NCBI GenBank assembly: GCA_016271365.2
Contig: JADMNL010000022.1
Coordinates: forward strand, 224,168,501 to 224,232,500
Length of the DNA: 64,000 bases
Direction of reading: 5' to 3'
DNA from: Neoceratodus forsteri
Lineage: Eukaryota > Chordata > Ceratodontiformes > Ceratodontidae
Below, piece after piece: positions 1-11,870 of the stretch. Below the pieces are notes generated by a model. The model saw only the letters and a program-made list of their open reading frames with translations, did not search any database and was not told the origin of the DNA. The position numbers and the translations under genes were made by a program. The stretch's first letter is position 1. Every line of letters begins with the position of its first letter.

Positions 1-1375
1 TGGCGTGGGTCATGCCTGACGACCCAAAGGCACACCCCAATGCCTGCCACTCTCTGCAGGGTGGTGGTGGGGTTGGCTTCAGTTCAATACTTCGCTGCCA
101 TTCCTATTATGCAGCTCTGTAACTTCTACACTACCAATGCCAGTGCCAGCAAGCAAACATTTGGCATTGACAAATGCTTGTTGGCTTCAGCAATAAAAAA
201 CACACACACTAAACTACCAGCAAATGTAAGCTCCCCCTCCCCACATGCATTAGTGCTGCTACTCAAACTTCATGCTTTATGCCTACCTTTAATCTCCCTG
301 CCCTGCCTTCTACCACTCCAGCTTACTCAGAGTGTTCCTGCTTCCGCTACTGCCCCATCTGTGTGTTTGCACCAGATCCACTCCTGGCATGTCTCCCTCT
401 GCCATCCATCTGCCTGCTTCCAGGCTGTGCCTGCCTCTGTTGCCACGGGGCTATACAAATCTGTTTTGATGTCTTCAGAGTGCTTCTGCCACTGCTCAAC
501 TCAGTGATAAATGTTCGATCCACACAAAACATGCAGGATTCTGGGTGTGAAGGGCCTTCCGCTTTTGCTGCCCTTATTGGAAAAATGATGTGGACTGTCT
601 GTACAAGAGAAGTCATTTTTTCTGTGTCTCCATCTTCCTCAGTTTAAGGGAAGCAAAATACATTTGCCTTCAAGTTGGACTGAATTTTTAACTGAAGCCA
701 CAAATTGAGCAAACAAGCTATGGAATCACCACAGTATCCATGGTAACTCTGTCGTGGCAGACAGGAGGTCCTGCTGTGGAATACTGTCCACATTGCCACA
801 GTGTACACAAGACCCCGCCTATGGTTTTCTTTAATTAGACATTTTATATGGTGTGGGGATAATGCAGCAATAAAGGTCTGAGATTTTTTTTCGACATGTG
901 AGAATATATCATGTCATATGTTGCTACTGCAGATGTGAGCACAACAGAGGGAAGGGGGAATCCACCTGAAGGAGATTTGTAATCATTGTTGGCATGATTC
1001 CATTTCCAGAGTCTGCATGCTTCATGACAATGTGCTGCCTGTACTGAGATTAGAATCCTTGGAACTATAATACATAGACATTGCCTAATAACTTGTGAGG
1101 AAGATTATTGCAACTGCAGTCAGAAAGAAAAGAATAAGTGTTTTTCTTGACCAATGGCTGGCCTACAATGGCTTTGCATACTCGTCTGTGCCACAGTCCC
1201 CAGTGGAAACACCACTGGTATGGCTGAGGCCAATAATTAAGCATTATCCTTGGCCATGAAATAACCCCATTTCTAGTCTGTTGTGTTCCTACCTGGTTAC
1301 TTTTGCTCAAAGTGCTCCTTGGCTCAAATATGTGCTTTGGTGTTTGAAAGTACTAGGACTGAGAGCACAGCATAG
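1..1375. other. Flanking DNA, no gene recognised
   Basis: I see no exon with supporting motifs here. The short open frames are cysteine/leucine-rich, have no family signature and differ in no way from chance frames. The first 650 bases are pyrimidine-rich on the plus strand. No promoter or RNA gene could be recognised. Confidence 0.5.
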
Positions 1376-2345
1376 TAGTGCAGTGTGGAATTTTCAGATT
1401 CTGGCAGAACAAAATTCTATGGAATTTTCTAAATTCTGGCGAAATTTAGCAGCAGAAAATAGTTGTGGAATTATTTTCCACTGAAAACAATGCTGTTCTT
1501 TTCCTCGGATCTCAATATTTTCTGCAGAAATTGTTGCAGAATTTTTATTTATTTATTTCAGTTTTGGAATTACAACCTTTGAGCCAAGAGGCTCTTTTAC
1601 AAAGGCTCCATGTCATGTACAAAACAACAACACATAATAGAAAGACTTGCAATTGCAATAATAGTCAACACATAAGAGAAAGACTTGCAGTGGCAATAAC
1701 AGTGAGGGTAGTTAGTTAGGATTACATCAGTGGGACATTTGAAAAACAAAACATATACAGACTTGCAAACAAGCAGGGTATATTACCAACTCCAGTAAAG
1801 AGGTCACAGAATAAAATCAAAACCAATTGCTAAGTGCTGAGAAGTAAGTTGCTAAGCGCAAAGGGTGGGAAGAAAAAGGAAAAACAAAATAGCAGCCAGA
1901 AGTGACTTTGTCATGTCTGATTCCGAAATGGGTGTGAGGGGAGAGAGGAAAAAAGAGGGGGGGTTGAGGTGGGGAGGGTGTGAAGGGGTGGCTGCCAGGT
2001 ATAGCTGAGAAGTTGGAGTGAGGATGAGGGATTGAGGAAGGGTAGCCATGTGAGGACCATCAGGTCAGGAGCCACGAGCCTGAGCTAAGGGGGTGGTTTC
2101 GAATGGGTTTGGAGGTGGGTGAGGGTAGGAATGAATTGGGGAAGAAGGCTTGAGAAGAAGCATAACAGTTGCAGTTGTGGGAACCAGCCAGGTGGAAAAA
2201 TTATGTTCTGCAGAATATTATTCCGCGGATCACAGTAGGCGGAATTCAGCTGAAGAACCAGCAAAATTAGAATGGGAATTCTGCCAGCAGAATGGTCATT
2301 CCACGCTAATTCAGCAGGCAGAATTCTACACTCTACACAGCACAG
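1376..2345. mobile_element. hAT-like inverted-repeat remnant, split by a LINE tail
   Basis: Both ends carry related inverted sequence. The left side reads CAGTGTGGAATTTTC near 1,378; the right side, read on the minus strand near 2,335, gives GAGTGTAGAATTCTGC. The arms are full of GAATTCTGC/GCAGAAT-type words. The interior (about 1,535-2,190) is a different repeat inserted between the arms. The CAGTG-type ends suggest hAT, but I could not fix an 8-bp target duplication, so the class is an inference. Confidence 0.4.
1535..2190 (-). mobile_element. 3' end of a minus-strand LINE (2A-bearing LINE family), fragment
   Basis: The left border is the T-rich run ATTTTTATTTATTTATTTC followed by text that matches the 3' tails at about 34,371 and 55,936: TTGGATTAAC-like, then GAGC..GAGGCTCTTTTA, then GGYTCCATGTCA. 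A purine-rich stretch (1,860-2,140) matches the purine-rich 3' untranslated parts of those copies. There is no coding sequence left. It probably inserted into the surrounding hAT-like repeat. Confidence 0.55.
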
Positions 2346-2649
2346 CTCATGAGGTAATGGGTGCACACTGACCATAGAAACATAGAAACATAGAATTTGA
2401 CAGCAGATAAGGACCGCTTGGCCCACCCAGTCTGCCCATTTCCTTACCTACTGGATAAGCTGCAGATCCTAGTTAACCAGCAGCCTACTTCTTCCTACCC
2501 CAACCCCCCAGAATTGCCTTATAACTGTCCCATGCATGCTTGAATTCCACCACTGATTTTGACTCCACAACCTCCTCCAGAAGGCCGCTCCATGCATCCA
2601 CAACCTCTCTGTGAAAAATACTTAAATTACCTCTGAGCTGCCCCCATCT

Positions 2650-4107
2650 TCACATTGTGCCCTCTTGTTCTTGCACACTTTTTTGAAAGATGCTACCCTC
2701 TTGGACTTTGTTGATTCCCTTGAGGTACTTGAAAGTTTCTATCATGTCGCCTCTCCCTCCTTTCCTCGAGGCTATACATATTAAGCTCCTAAGTCTCTTC
2801 ATATGTCTTCCGTGCAGACCCTGCACCATTTTAGTTGCCCTCCTCTGGACAGCTTCCATCCTGTCTATGTCTTTATGGAGATTGGGTCTCCAGAACTGCA
2901 CACAGTACTCCAGATGGGGTCTCACCAGCTGTCTGTACAGAGGGATAATAACTTCCTGTTTTCTACTGGTGATGCCTCTCCCTATGCATCCCAGTATCCC
3001 CCCAGCCCTCCTTGCTGCCCTCTCACATTGCTTGCCCACTTTTAGGTCATTTGATATGACTACCACCAGGTCCCTTTACATTTTTGTTGTTGTTAGTATC
3101 TCACCCCCCATTGTGTACTCTTCCCCTGTGTTTTTATTTCCCAGGTGCATTACATTGCACTTCTTAGCATTGAGTCTAAGCTGCCATACATTTGACCATT
3201 CCTCTAACCTTGCCAAGTCCCTTCTCATCCTTTCCACCCCACCCTGTGCATCAACTCTGTTGCAGATCTTAGTGTCATCTGCAAAGAGACATACTTTTCC
3301 TTCCAGTCCTTCCGCAATGTCACTTATAAAGACATTGAAGAGGACCGGTCCTAATACTGAACCCTGCGGTACCCCACTAGTAACCCTCCTTTCTTCTGAG
3401 TGGACTCCATTTACTATTACTCTCTGTGTCCTATTCTCCAGCCAATTCTTTACCCAGGCTGTCATCTTGGGACCCACTCCCAGGCTGGCTAACTTGTATA
3501 TTAATCTTTTGTGTGGGACTGTGTCAAATGCCTTGCTAAAGTCTAGGTAGGCCATGTCCACAGCCCCTCCCTGATCTACTACTTTGGTCACCCAGTCAAA
3601 GAAATCTATCAGATTCGTCTGGCATGACCTTCCTGCTGTGAATCCATGCTGCCTAGGGTCCTGTGCCCCTCTGGCCTCTAGATACTCAACAATTCTTTCC
3701 TTCAGAAGTGATTCCATCATTTTCCCTATCACTGAGGTTAAACTAACAGGTCTGTAGTTTCCTGCTTCTGCCTTGCTCCCACTTTTGTGAAGGGGAATCA
3801 CATCTGCCCTCCTCCAGTCCTCGGGCACCACCCCATCCTCCCATGATTTGTTAAAAAGGGTAGTCAGTGGTGTCACTAGTTCTACCCTTAGCATTCTGGG
3901 ATTAATCCCATCAGGCCCCATTGCTTTGTCCACCTTCAGTTTTAAGAGTTCTTTCACAACCCTTTCTTCTGTAAATGGGCTGGTATCAACTTCTGTATCC
4001 AGAGTGTTACTACTGTTTGTTTTATGTACCTCCCCCTCTTCATTTGTAAATACTGAGCAAAAATATTTGTTTAGTATCTCTGCCTTTTCACAGTCTCCTC
4101 TGCCCAC
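2650..4107 (-). pseudogene. CR1 ORF2 reverse transcriptase and C-terminal part
   Basis: The open stretch 4,107-3,076 holds the reverse-transcriptase core in order: a DGINPRML-like finger motif, LDFSKAFDTVPH (first catalytic Asp region), GVPQGSVLGPVLF and FADDTKI (catalytic FADD box). A TAA stop at 3,078-3,076 is followed in the same frame by the C-terminal domain (3,066-2,650), which includes an RPHLEYCVQFW motif typical of CR1. One nonsense change therefore splits an otherwise continuous polymerase. It would copy the element's RNA at the target site. The 4,108-4,399 linker is out of frame with it. Confidence 0.85.
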
Positions 4108-4214
4108 CCTCCTCCCCTTTATTAAGCCTCACTATCCCTCCTTGGTCTTCCTTTGCTCCCTGATGTACCTATAAAAGGTTTTATCCCCTTCTTAACTGAG
4201 TTGGCTATCTTTCC

Positions 4215-5257
4215 TCAGTTTGGGCCTTTGCTGTTCTGACTGCCTTCCCAGCCTCCTTTTGCTTTAACTGATACAGTTCTCTGTCCTGCTCCTTCTGCAT
4301 TCCTTGTACTTCCTGAATGCTTTCTCTCTTGAACCTTCACTGCCACTTCCTTTGAGAACCATAGTGGTTTCTTACACCGTCTTGTTTTGTTTATTTGCTT
4401 CACACAAGGCCTCGTTGCCTCTGTGATGGCAGTTTTATTATTCCCCATTGTTCTTCCACCCCTCCTTCCTGCCCATTTGCTAGTGCATTCCTTAGGCACT
4501 CACCCATTTTGGCAAAGTCAGCCCTCCTAAAGTCCAGTACTTTTGTCTTTGTATGGCTTGACTCTATTGCTGTGTTTATTGTGAACCATACTGTTCGATG
4601 GTCGCTAGTTCCCAGATGGCTACCCACTTCTACATCTGTGATCCTCTCTCCATCTCCATTTGAGAGAATCAAGTCTAATATTGCTCCCTCTCGAGTGGGC
4701 TCCAGTACTAGTTGTCTAAGGCATGCCCCCTGTAGGGCATCTAGAATAACTGCACTCTTCGAAGTGGCAGCTTCAACTGCACTCCAGTTAACATCTGGCA
4801 TATTCAGATCACCCATCAGCAATATCTCCCCTTTTTCTGCCATTCTAAGTATACTTTCTATCATTTCCTTGTCCATTTCCTCCCCCTGAGAAGGGGGTCT
4901 GTATACAACCCCTGTGCGGATTGTGGTGCCATTGCCTGTCTCCAAATTTACCCACAGTGCTTCTTCTCCTCCCTGTTTACCCTTTTGTTCTGTTGCTTTT
5001 ATTCCTTCCCTTATGTAAAGAACTACTCCTCCTCCTCTTTTACCCTCCCTGTCCCTCCTGTAGATAGTGTATCCTGGTATGTTTATGTCCCAGTCATGGT
5101 TTTGTGTGTACCATGTTTCTGTGACTGCCATGATATCCAGATGTTCCTCTTCCATCGAGGCCACTAATTCAGGAAGCTTGTTACCCAGACTACGGGCATT
5201 GGTACTCATTGCTCTCCATTTTTTGATGGCTTTACCTTCTGTTGCAGCATCCCCCAC
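4215..5257 (-). pseudogene. CR1 ORF2 endonuclease domain and linker
   Basis: The frame 5,257-4,400 encodes an exonuclease-endonuclease-phosphatase fold. It shows NARSLGNK near residue 20, VTETWY (catalytic Glu), RGGGVVLYI, GDLNMPDVNW (catalytic Asp/Asn) and a terminal GTSDHRTVWF (catalytic Asp-His). All expected active-site motifs are present. The frame then runs out, and the linker continues in an overlapping frame (4,499-4,215), so a frameshift separates it from the polymerase. This enzyme nicks target DNA to prime reverse transcription. Confidence 0.85.
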
Positions 5258-5348
5258 TGACCGTTCTCACCGTCTTTTTCTCATTTAGTACCCTGTTTTG
5301 TAGGGAGAGGCTGGGATTTTCCTGCTGCTTGTCAGTGCCTCCCTTTGA

Positions 5349-6287
5349 CTAGTTTAAAAACTTGCCAATGAAGCATTTAAACCGATTGCTCAAAAGACTT
5401 GTTCCGTTCCAGGACAGATGCAGACCATCCTGCCAGTATAGGCTGGTGTCCCTCCAGGTGGAACCCCAGTCCCCAATGAAGCCAAACCCCTGTGTCCTGC
5501 ACCATTTTTTCAACCATTCATTAAACTGCATGGTGCCAATTACCCTCGCCTCCCCCATGACTTTGACAGGCAGCACCTCTGAGAAGGATACTATTTGTGC
5601 TACTTATCTTAGGTCTCTCCCCAACTCTGCAATGTCCTCCTGCACTGCTCTAATCTCATTATGAGCCAAGTCATTTGTCCCTCGGTAGACAATTACGTCC
5701 AGCTCAGAATCCCTTGCAGCTGTTCTCATGATCCTGAGGATGTGCTTCCTGTCCCTCCAAGCCATGGCACCAGGCAGGCACCTTACTTCAGTTTTCCCAG
5801 CTCCCCCCAGTTCTATACCCCTAATAATCAAGTCCCCCACCAGGAGCTTCTTCCTTTCCCTGTGGTGTCCTCTGCCTCCTTCCTGTGGGCCTCCCTTGTG
5901 ACAGTTGTCATCAGTCTTCTCTTCGGGTGCATCCACAGGGGAGCTATGCTCCCCCAGAATGGTGTATGGATTGTGGAGTGGAACAATTGACTGGGTGTGC
6001 CTCTGTTCCACCATCCTCACCGTCCCTGAGCCCACTGTGGTCCAACTGCTGTGCTTTCTTCACAACCTCTGAGGTAGTGGTGGTGGCGCTAGTGCTCCCT
6101 GGATGGGGGAGGTTCCCTTCCTACTGTCCAGTGTGGCCTGGGGGAAGGTTTCCTTACTACTGTCCAGTGTGGCCTGAAGACGGGCAACTTCCTCCCTCAG
6201 GGCAGATAGTTGTCTGCAAATAGGGCAGCATCTCAGCCTCCAGAAAGACTCCTGGATGACTGCTGCCCCACAGCCATTACATTGCAC
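5349..6287 (-). pseudogene. CR1 ORF1 (zinc-knuckle plus esterase-like), broken
   Basis: Three frame pieces line up (6,287-6,060, 6,035-5,604, 5,576-5,349). The first begins with a CNGCG...CCPIC cysteine cluster followed by a heptad-like leucine stretch (REEVARLQATL), which fits the PHD-like and coiled-coil head of CR1 ORF1. The second has VVGDLIIRG and YRGTNDL, the block I and block III positions of an SGNH esterase. The third has a DGLHLSWNG block with the Asp-x-x-His pair. The usual GDS serine reads Leu, so the catalytic nucleophile is missing in addition to the frameshifts. Confidence 0.7.
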
Positions 6288-6339
6288 TACTCCCTACATG
6301 TTTATCTAGTTGTTTTTTTTTGTTTGTTTGTTTGGTTGT

Positions 6340-6384
6340 ATTTGTGTGTGTGTGTGTGTGTGTGCCGCACGCACGTGCGTGTGT
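6340..6384. repeat. (TG)n microsatellite with CG interruption
   Basis: About ten TG units are followed by CCGCACGCACGTGCGTGTGTG. The alternating purine-pyrimidine tract could adopt left-handed DNA; this is inference only. Confidence 0.85.
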
Positions 6385-6751
6385 GATTTGTTATATAGAA
6401 ATATATATATTATACAATGTGTATGCTTATATTGTCAGTGCAGTGTGCTAGAGAGGATATGACAGTGAAATGCACCTTGCACTCGAGGAAATGATGTCAG
6501 AACCTCAGGTATAAAGGAACTATTTCCAGGGGTGGGTGGGTGGGTGGGAAGGGTTGGGCCTAAACTGTGCCCTCACAAAACAATCAGCTAAAAGCTCTCA
6601 CCCACCACTGCGATGAGTGCCTTCCTGTCAGCAAGATACCCTACACAACAATTTGACAGATAAAGTACCCTGCTAATCAAACAGAGAAAAATCCAGACAT
6701 CCAAGTCAGACACAGGTAAACCTCTCCAGCCCCAAAACAGCCTGGTGGTTT

Positions 6752-7400
6752 GTTAGCTACAAAGGAAAATCAAATATGCAGTTATTTCAACCCTTCTGAG
6801 GATGCTGACAAGATAAGCAGTTTTAAAAAACCCCTTCCTGAATTAAAAAACTAAAACAAACACAAAGCAATACCACTTTAAAAGTGAGGAAAACTTCTCT
6901 CAGATGAAAGCAAGAGAGAGAGATTAGTTACAGATATTTAGTCCAAAATAGTATATCCCACACAGCTTCTCAGTTGTTTCAAAGCACATCCTGTACACAA
7001 CTTGGAAGAAGATGGACTTCTGTCTCAAACAGGATCACACCACTAGTTTATAGTAATTGAACAATGCTGAAATGGTCTAGCTAGACAATTGGCTGTGATG
7101 CAGACCTCTGACTTGTGAAGACAATTTCCCCCACCTCAGGCTATGTCTGGCATCCAATTACAAACTGCAGCTTTTGCTATTTTGAATCACACAACCCCAC
7201 CAAAAGTTGCAAAATATATTGATGCAGATTCTCACAGAATTCTAGTAATCAGTCCAGTTAGCCACAAAGGAAAATCAAATATGCAGTTATTTCAGCCCTT
7301 CTGAGGATGCTGACAAGATAAGCAGTTTTTAAAACCCCCTTCCTGAATTACAAAACTAAAACAAACACAAAGCAATACCACTTTAAAAGTGAGGAAAACT
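6752..7400 (+). repeat. Two direct repeats of about 145 bp, spaced 505 bp
   Basis: The segment 6,752-6,897 (starting GTTAGCTACAAAGGAAAATC) recurs almost unchanged at 7,257-7,400 (GTTAGCCACAAAGG...), ending both times in AAAAGTGAGGAAAACT. The 505-bp offset suggests either a partial tandem duplication or the two ends of an unidentified element. The intervening DNA has no open frame with a known motif. Confidence 0.75.
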
Positions 7401-9714
7401 GTTTTCCTCATGGGGCATTACAAACACTGTCCTGAGGCAATGTGCATAATGTGAACTGAGTTTCTTTACAGCATTATTACAGCCAAGAAGAATAGGCTGA
7501 CTGCACTTTTTCATGCTATAGACAGTCTTTTGCATGCATTCTTTCCACAGGGCAGGGGACTGGCCTCCCACTATGAGCAGTTACATCAGTTCTTTCAATC
7601 CAAGTCTTTCAGCATGGAGGACGACATCTCATTCATGACCGTGGAAGTAATGACAGGGAGAGAGGTGAGATATGGTCCAACACTCTAATTACCAGGCTGG
7701 ATCTATACTGGCTGAATGTTAAAGATGTTGTACAGCTGCTCTCCAGCATGCATTGCAGTACATCAGAGTTACACCCAGCCCTGACTCAGCTACTTATGGC
7801 TGGTAGCCATGGATGTCTTCCAGGTTGCCTACCTCCATTTCAGTGACATAACTATCATGTAAGAAGCCTACAAATAGTCAGGAAACCATGAAGGAAAAAA
7901 GACACAGAGGCTCACTTATTTCTTCAGAAAAGGTTGATTTATTTCATTCAGATCACTGTGCTCTACAAATGTATACTGTAATGCTGAGTTAATCCCTTAA
8001 GTGCCTCTGAATGTACACTATGTCCTGAACTTTATTGTGATGTTTCTAACTCATTATGGCACTTCTTAATGCAATATTAGTTCCTGTGCATCCATAGGAT
8101 ATCAAAGAAATACAAAATCACACATGCCCCCACAATACAAAGCATCATGGGCTGCATATGCAAATCACCACAGAATATTTTGCTGGTTCAACATTAAGCA
8201 GAAATGCATGGTGCCGAAAGGCCTCTCATACAGTTTGCAAAGGGTGCCAACAGAAGACATAGACACGTGTTTCGTCCTACCAGGACTTATCAGTATGCCT
8301 TGTCTGTTTGACACCTTCGTGGAATGAACCAGCTACACTAAGATGGTCTATCTGGGTTATGTTGTGGTGAATCAGATAGGATATCATATAACATGAACAA
8401 ATCAGAAACTGTGTAGAACAGAAACAGATTAAATATGCAAAACATCGGAATGAGCCAGATAGAGGGCTATGGTACCCAATCAGGGTGCTGAAGCACGAGC
8501 AGACTTGATAGACCAATAGGCCTACTCTGCTGGCATCTAGTATGTTAAAAAAGTGTATACCATTACTTTCAATGTGATTCTCTTTTAAATGGGAGGGAAA
8601 CAATGGCCACAAGATGGCACTGCAGGATAAGGAATGAAACTGACCCCTCACACACTGCAAAGGAAGAAATCCGGGAACTATTGAAACTTTTTATTTATTT
8701 AGTTTTTGTTGATTGGGTAAGTGCACTAGACAAATCCTGCCTATTTTCAGGCACGACCCAATGGAGGGGGATACAGATGAATGCCAACTGACCTTGAACC
8801 AGATTAAGCTATTTTATTCACCTATATTTAAAAATATATATTTCTAGCACACTCTCCTTGTAAGTGGAGATGTTATAGAGGTTTACCCATTTTCAGCAAA
8901 AAGTATTCCCTGTTGGCATCATCAGAACTAAGTTACACAAATTAACCTTCTGTTCTTTATTCCTGAAGATAGTTTCATTAAACAGGATCATTTTCCTTCA
9001 GTTGCCATCTGTCTGCATAGCTTATACCTTGTGTGTTGTCATAGTCCCTTGCTTATGACATCACAACCTGTTGTCCTTGACATGATTCTGACATCACAAA
9101 GGATTAGGCCTTCAAAGCAGGAAAAGCAATTTGGGCAAATGATGTACAATGGGCATGCAGCCTGTTTTCCTGCAAACTGCTTCAGTCACAAAGAGTGAGA
9201 TGTCCATAAATTGAAACTGTGGGGGAGGCAGGTTTGTACATGATTTAGGGAACATACTAAAGTAGCACTCAGTTGTCTCCATTTACAAAAAAAGGCGTGC
9301 TTACATAGTGTACAGATATCCAATTATATCATCAGATGGTGGGGCAAATGGTGTCCTTGGAGAAGGGCAAAATGTTGCCACTCAAAAATTAATTTGTACA
9401 CCACGGCTCACCTCATGTATACATTCCTGCAAAATTGCATAACGGTCAAACAGTAGGTGCTGGAGACTTCCATGTCTGTATGAAGTCAGAGAACTGAATA
9501 ATCATATTTTACCCACAGGAATGCCAAAGCCTTCAAAGGCATTAGTAAATACAGAACCATGAATTGAGTAAATGTTTTATTCACAATAAAATGCAACTTA
9601 CTTTGGTGAATGGCAGCAGTACATTTAATCTAACAGCTCTTGGCACAGACAATTAGAACATTAAGAGGCATGACAAAGGAAAGGCACACGTCAAGATGAA
9701 TAATGCGTACTCTC

Positions 9715-9997
9715 TTGCTGTGCACTTCAGTGAGTTTTTCACTACTTGTGTTCTCTCCTTTCTCCCCCTCTTTTCTCCTCTCCTCTCTCCTCACCTCTAC
9801 CCTCCTCTCCACCTCTCCCAGTGGTTTCATTTCCTCCCCATCACTACTTAGGAAACCCTACTTCCCTTTCTTCACTGAACCTGTCCAGATCTAGCCTTGA
9901 TGACCCAGACCCTAAACTTCTCATCTCTCAGCTCTAGCCATTACACCCCCCCCTCACTTCCTCAACCTCTCCTTTATCTTCTGTGCTGTCCCATAGT
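9715..9997 (+). other. Polypyrimidine-rich stretch 5' of a LINE
   Basis: Long runs of C and T (CTCTCCTC-type words) precede the LINE fragment. They give chance open frames in several phases with Ser/Leu/Pro-only content. They may be an upstream part of the same element. Confidence 0.4.
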
Positions 9998-10768
9998 CAT
10001 GGAAGGTTACTAAAGTTCTACTCCTGTACAAAGGGGGTGATTCATCCACCCCTGGCAACTTTTGACCTATTTCCCTCATCACATCTCTTGCAAAGATGGA
10101 AGAGAAACTTGCCTACTCCAGGCTCACTGACTTCCTCCACTCTTCCAGCTTCCTCTCCCTTTCCAGTCTGGTTTTCAGAAGCACCATTCCTCTGTCTGTT
10201 CCCTGCTACATGTCACTGACTCCATCCTCACTGGGACGGAACAGGGGCACATCACAGTGGCCATTTTCATCAATCTGGCCAAAGCCTTTGACTTGATGAC
10301 CCATCCACTCCTCCTGGACACGCTGAGCTCTGCCAGCCCCTCAGCTCCCACTGCTGACTGGTTCTGCTCCTACCTCTCAGGTCATCTATATTCAGTACAG
10401 GTAGGAGACATCCTTTCTCTTCCCCTACCAGTCCAGGCTGGGGTCCCACAGAGATTCATCCTAAATCCAGTTCTCTTTTCTTCTCCATTTTCCTCCCCTA
10501 TGCCTTTGCAAACTCAAATATTCACATGTATGCTGATGACAAATTTCTCTACACTTCAGTCCCCTCCATCATGGTAGTGGAGGTCTTGCTCCAGCAAAAT
10601 TTCCACAATGTCCTATTCTGGTTCCAGTCCAACTGACTCTGGGTCAACACTAAAAAAACAATGTCCATGACCTTTGGCACCAGCCAGAAGCTGGCCAGGC
10701 TTGCCCCATCTCTGCCTTCTGAAGCCTCTATGGCACCCCTCTTGAAGTGGTTCTCTAGTTCAAATATC

Positions 10769-11274
10769 TCAGTTGCTATGTTTACATGTAGTGGGAATCA
10801 ATTACTTTGTGATCAATTATTTTCATTCAGATTGCAATCCTTTTTGGTTTACATGGTGTTGGACTGATGAGGATGAGCAACCAGATTTAAAATCCTCAGT
10901 TGCTGTGTGTTTACATGTAATGGGAATCAGTCACCTTGTAATCAATTCAAACTGAACTGATTACCAGGGGACTGATTCCCATTGTATGCAAACACACAGC
11001 AATTGAGGATTTTGAATCTGGTTGCATTCCTTTTGCAGCAGTTCCAACAGTAAGTATAACAGAATCAATTCACAAATTAGGTTTACATGTACATTGTAAC
11101 CGGGTTCAAAATAATCAATGCTTCTGAACCACTGCAGTTGAATCTGGTTCTGACTGAAACAGGAACCCAACTCAGACTGAGTTTACATGAGCTTCCAGTT
11201 GAGGAATGCAGCGTTGATTCCACCAAAATTGGAGTTTGAACCTGGTTCCAGTGTGCATGTAAACAAGGCAAATG
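10769..11274. mobile_element. Palindromic MITE inserted in the LINE
   Basis: The LINE polymerase text stops after FKYL and resumes at GVWLD; between them lie about 500 bases of other sequence. The outer ends carry TGCTATGTTTACATG (left) and, read in reverse, TGCCTTGTTTACATGC (right), so they form terminal inverted repeats. The word TTTACATG occurs several more times inside, and an inner palindrome (10,876-11,025) is nested in it. The target duplication was not resolved. Confidence 0.55.
10876..11025. repeat. Inner palindrome with 60-bp arms
   Basis: The left arm begins GCAACCAGATTTAAAATCCT and continues to GGGAATCAGTC. The right arm is its near-perfect reverse complement, ending in GAATCTGGTTGC. 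About 30 bases separate the arms, so one strand could fold into a long hairpin. Confidence 0.75.
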
Positions 11275-11639
11275 TGTGGCTTGACAGAAGGCTTGACTTC
11301 TTTGCCCACATCAATGCCATCAACTCCAAGCTCCAGTTTAAGCTTGGAGCCTTGTACAGTAACAAAGACTGCCTGCCTGTGTGGTCTGCTGTGAGCTGGC
11401 TACCAAAATAGTACACCCAGTCTTTGACTATACAGATGTGGTCTACAGTACTACCCCCCCCACCTCTTCCCTCGCTAAACTGAACACTCTCTGTAACATC
11501 TTTTGTCACTTTCCTACCAACTCCTCTTCCCCCTTATACTAATCACTGCTCCCTCTACTCCTCCCTATCCATCCCCCCTACATTCACATCACCAGTCCCT
11601 CTGTATCTCTGTCATTTCCAAATACTGGTTTGGATCTCT

Positions 11640-11870
11640 ACCATCTTACCCAGCCACACTCCTCTCACCCATTCCCTCTGACTCATACTCCTTCCGCTCC
11701 AGGGATCCTCACACCTACCATCTTCTTTAGCCACACTCATTTTGCCCATTCCCTCTGCTTCATACTCACTCTGCTCCAGGGATCCTCACACCTACCATCT
11801 TATCTAGCCACATTCCCCTCACCCATTCCATCTGCCTTATACTTCCTCCACTCCAGAGATCCTTGCACCT
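11640..11870 (+). repeat. Minisatellite, 77-bp unit, three copies
   Basis: Each unit starts TACCATCTT, contains AGCCACA..C and CCCATTCC.TCTG, and ends CTCCAG.GATCCT..CACC. Unit starts are at about 11,640, 11,717 and 11,794. It lies inside the 3' part of the decayed LINE. Confidence 0.8.

Larger units (their letters stand above)
2373..6300 (-). mobile_element. CR1-type non-LTR retrotransposon, near full length, inactive
   Basis: The left (3') end begins with repeated CATAGAAA words, the typical 3' tail of CR1 LINEs read in reverse. From right to left come an ORF1 region with a zinc-knuckle-like start and a GDSL/SGNH-esterase-like segment, an apurinic-type endonuclease, and a reverse transcriptase. 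Several frameshifts and one in-frame stop break the coding regions, so it should not move by itself. The body is close to the usual CR1 length, so 5' truncation is slight. The 5' border near 6,300 is approximate and sits next to a T/TG-rich stretch. Confidence 0.85.
6301..9700. other. Gene-poor repeat-rich stretch
   Basis: No exon is recognised. It contains a TG/CG dinucleotide run, a pair of direct repeats (annotated separately) and a SINE-like fragment around 8,680-8,770. That fragment resembles 18,690-18,760 (both read GGTAAGTG...TTTTCAGGGG or a close variant). A stretch near 8,260-8,300 (CACGTGTTTCGTCCTACCAG) looks like retroelement 3' tails that carry a TTTCGTCC word, but I cannot assign it. 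Confidence 0.5.

Noticed and set aside
2690..3550. 286-residue plus-strand frame
   Set aside because: It is the antisense shadow of the CR1 polymerase on the minus strand.
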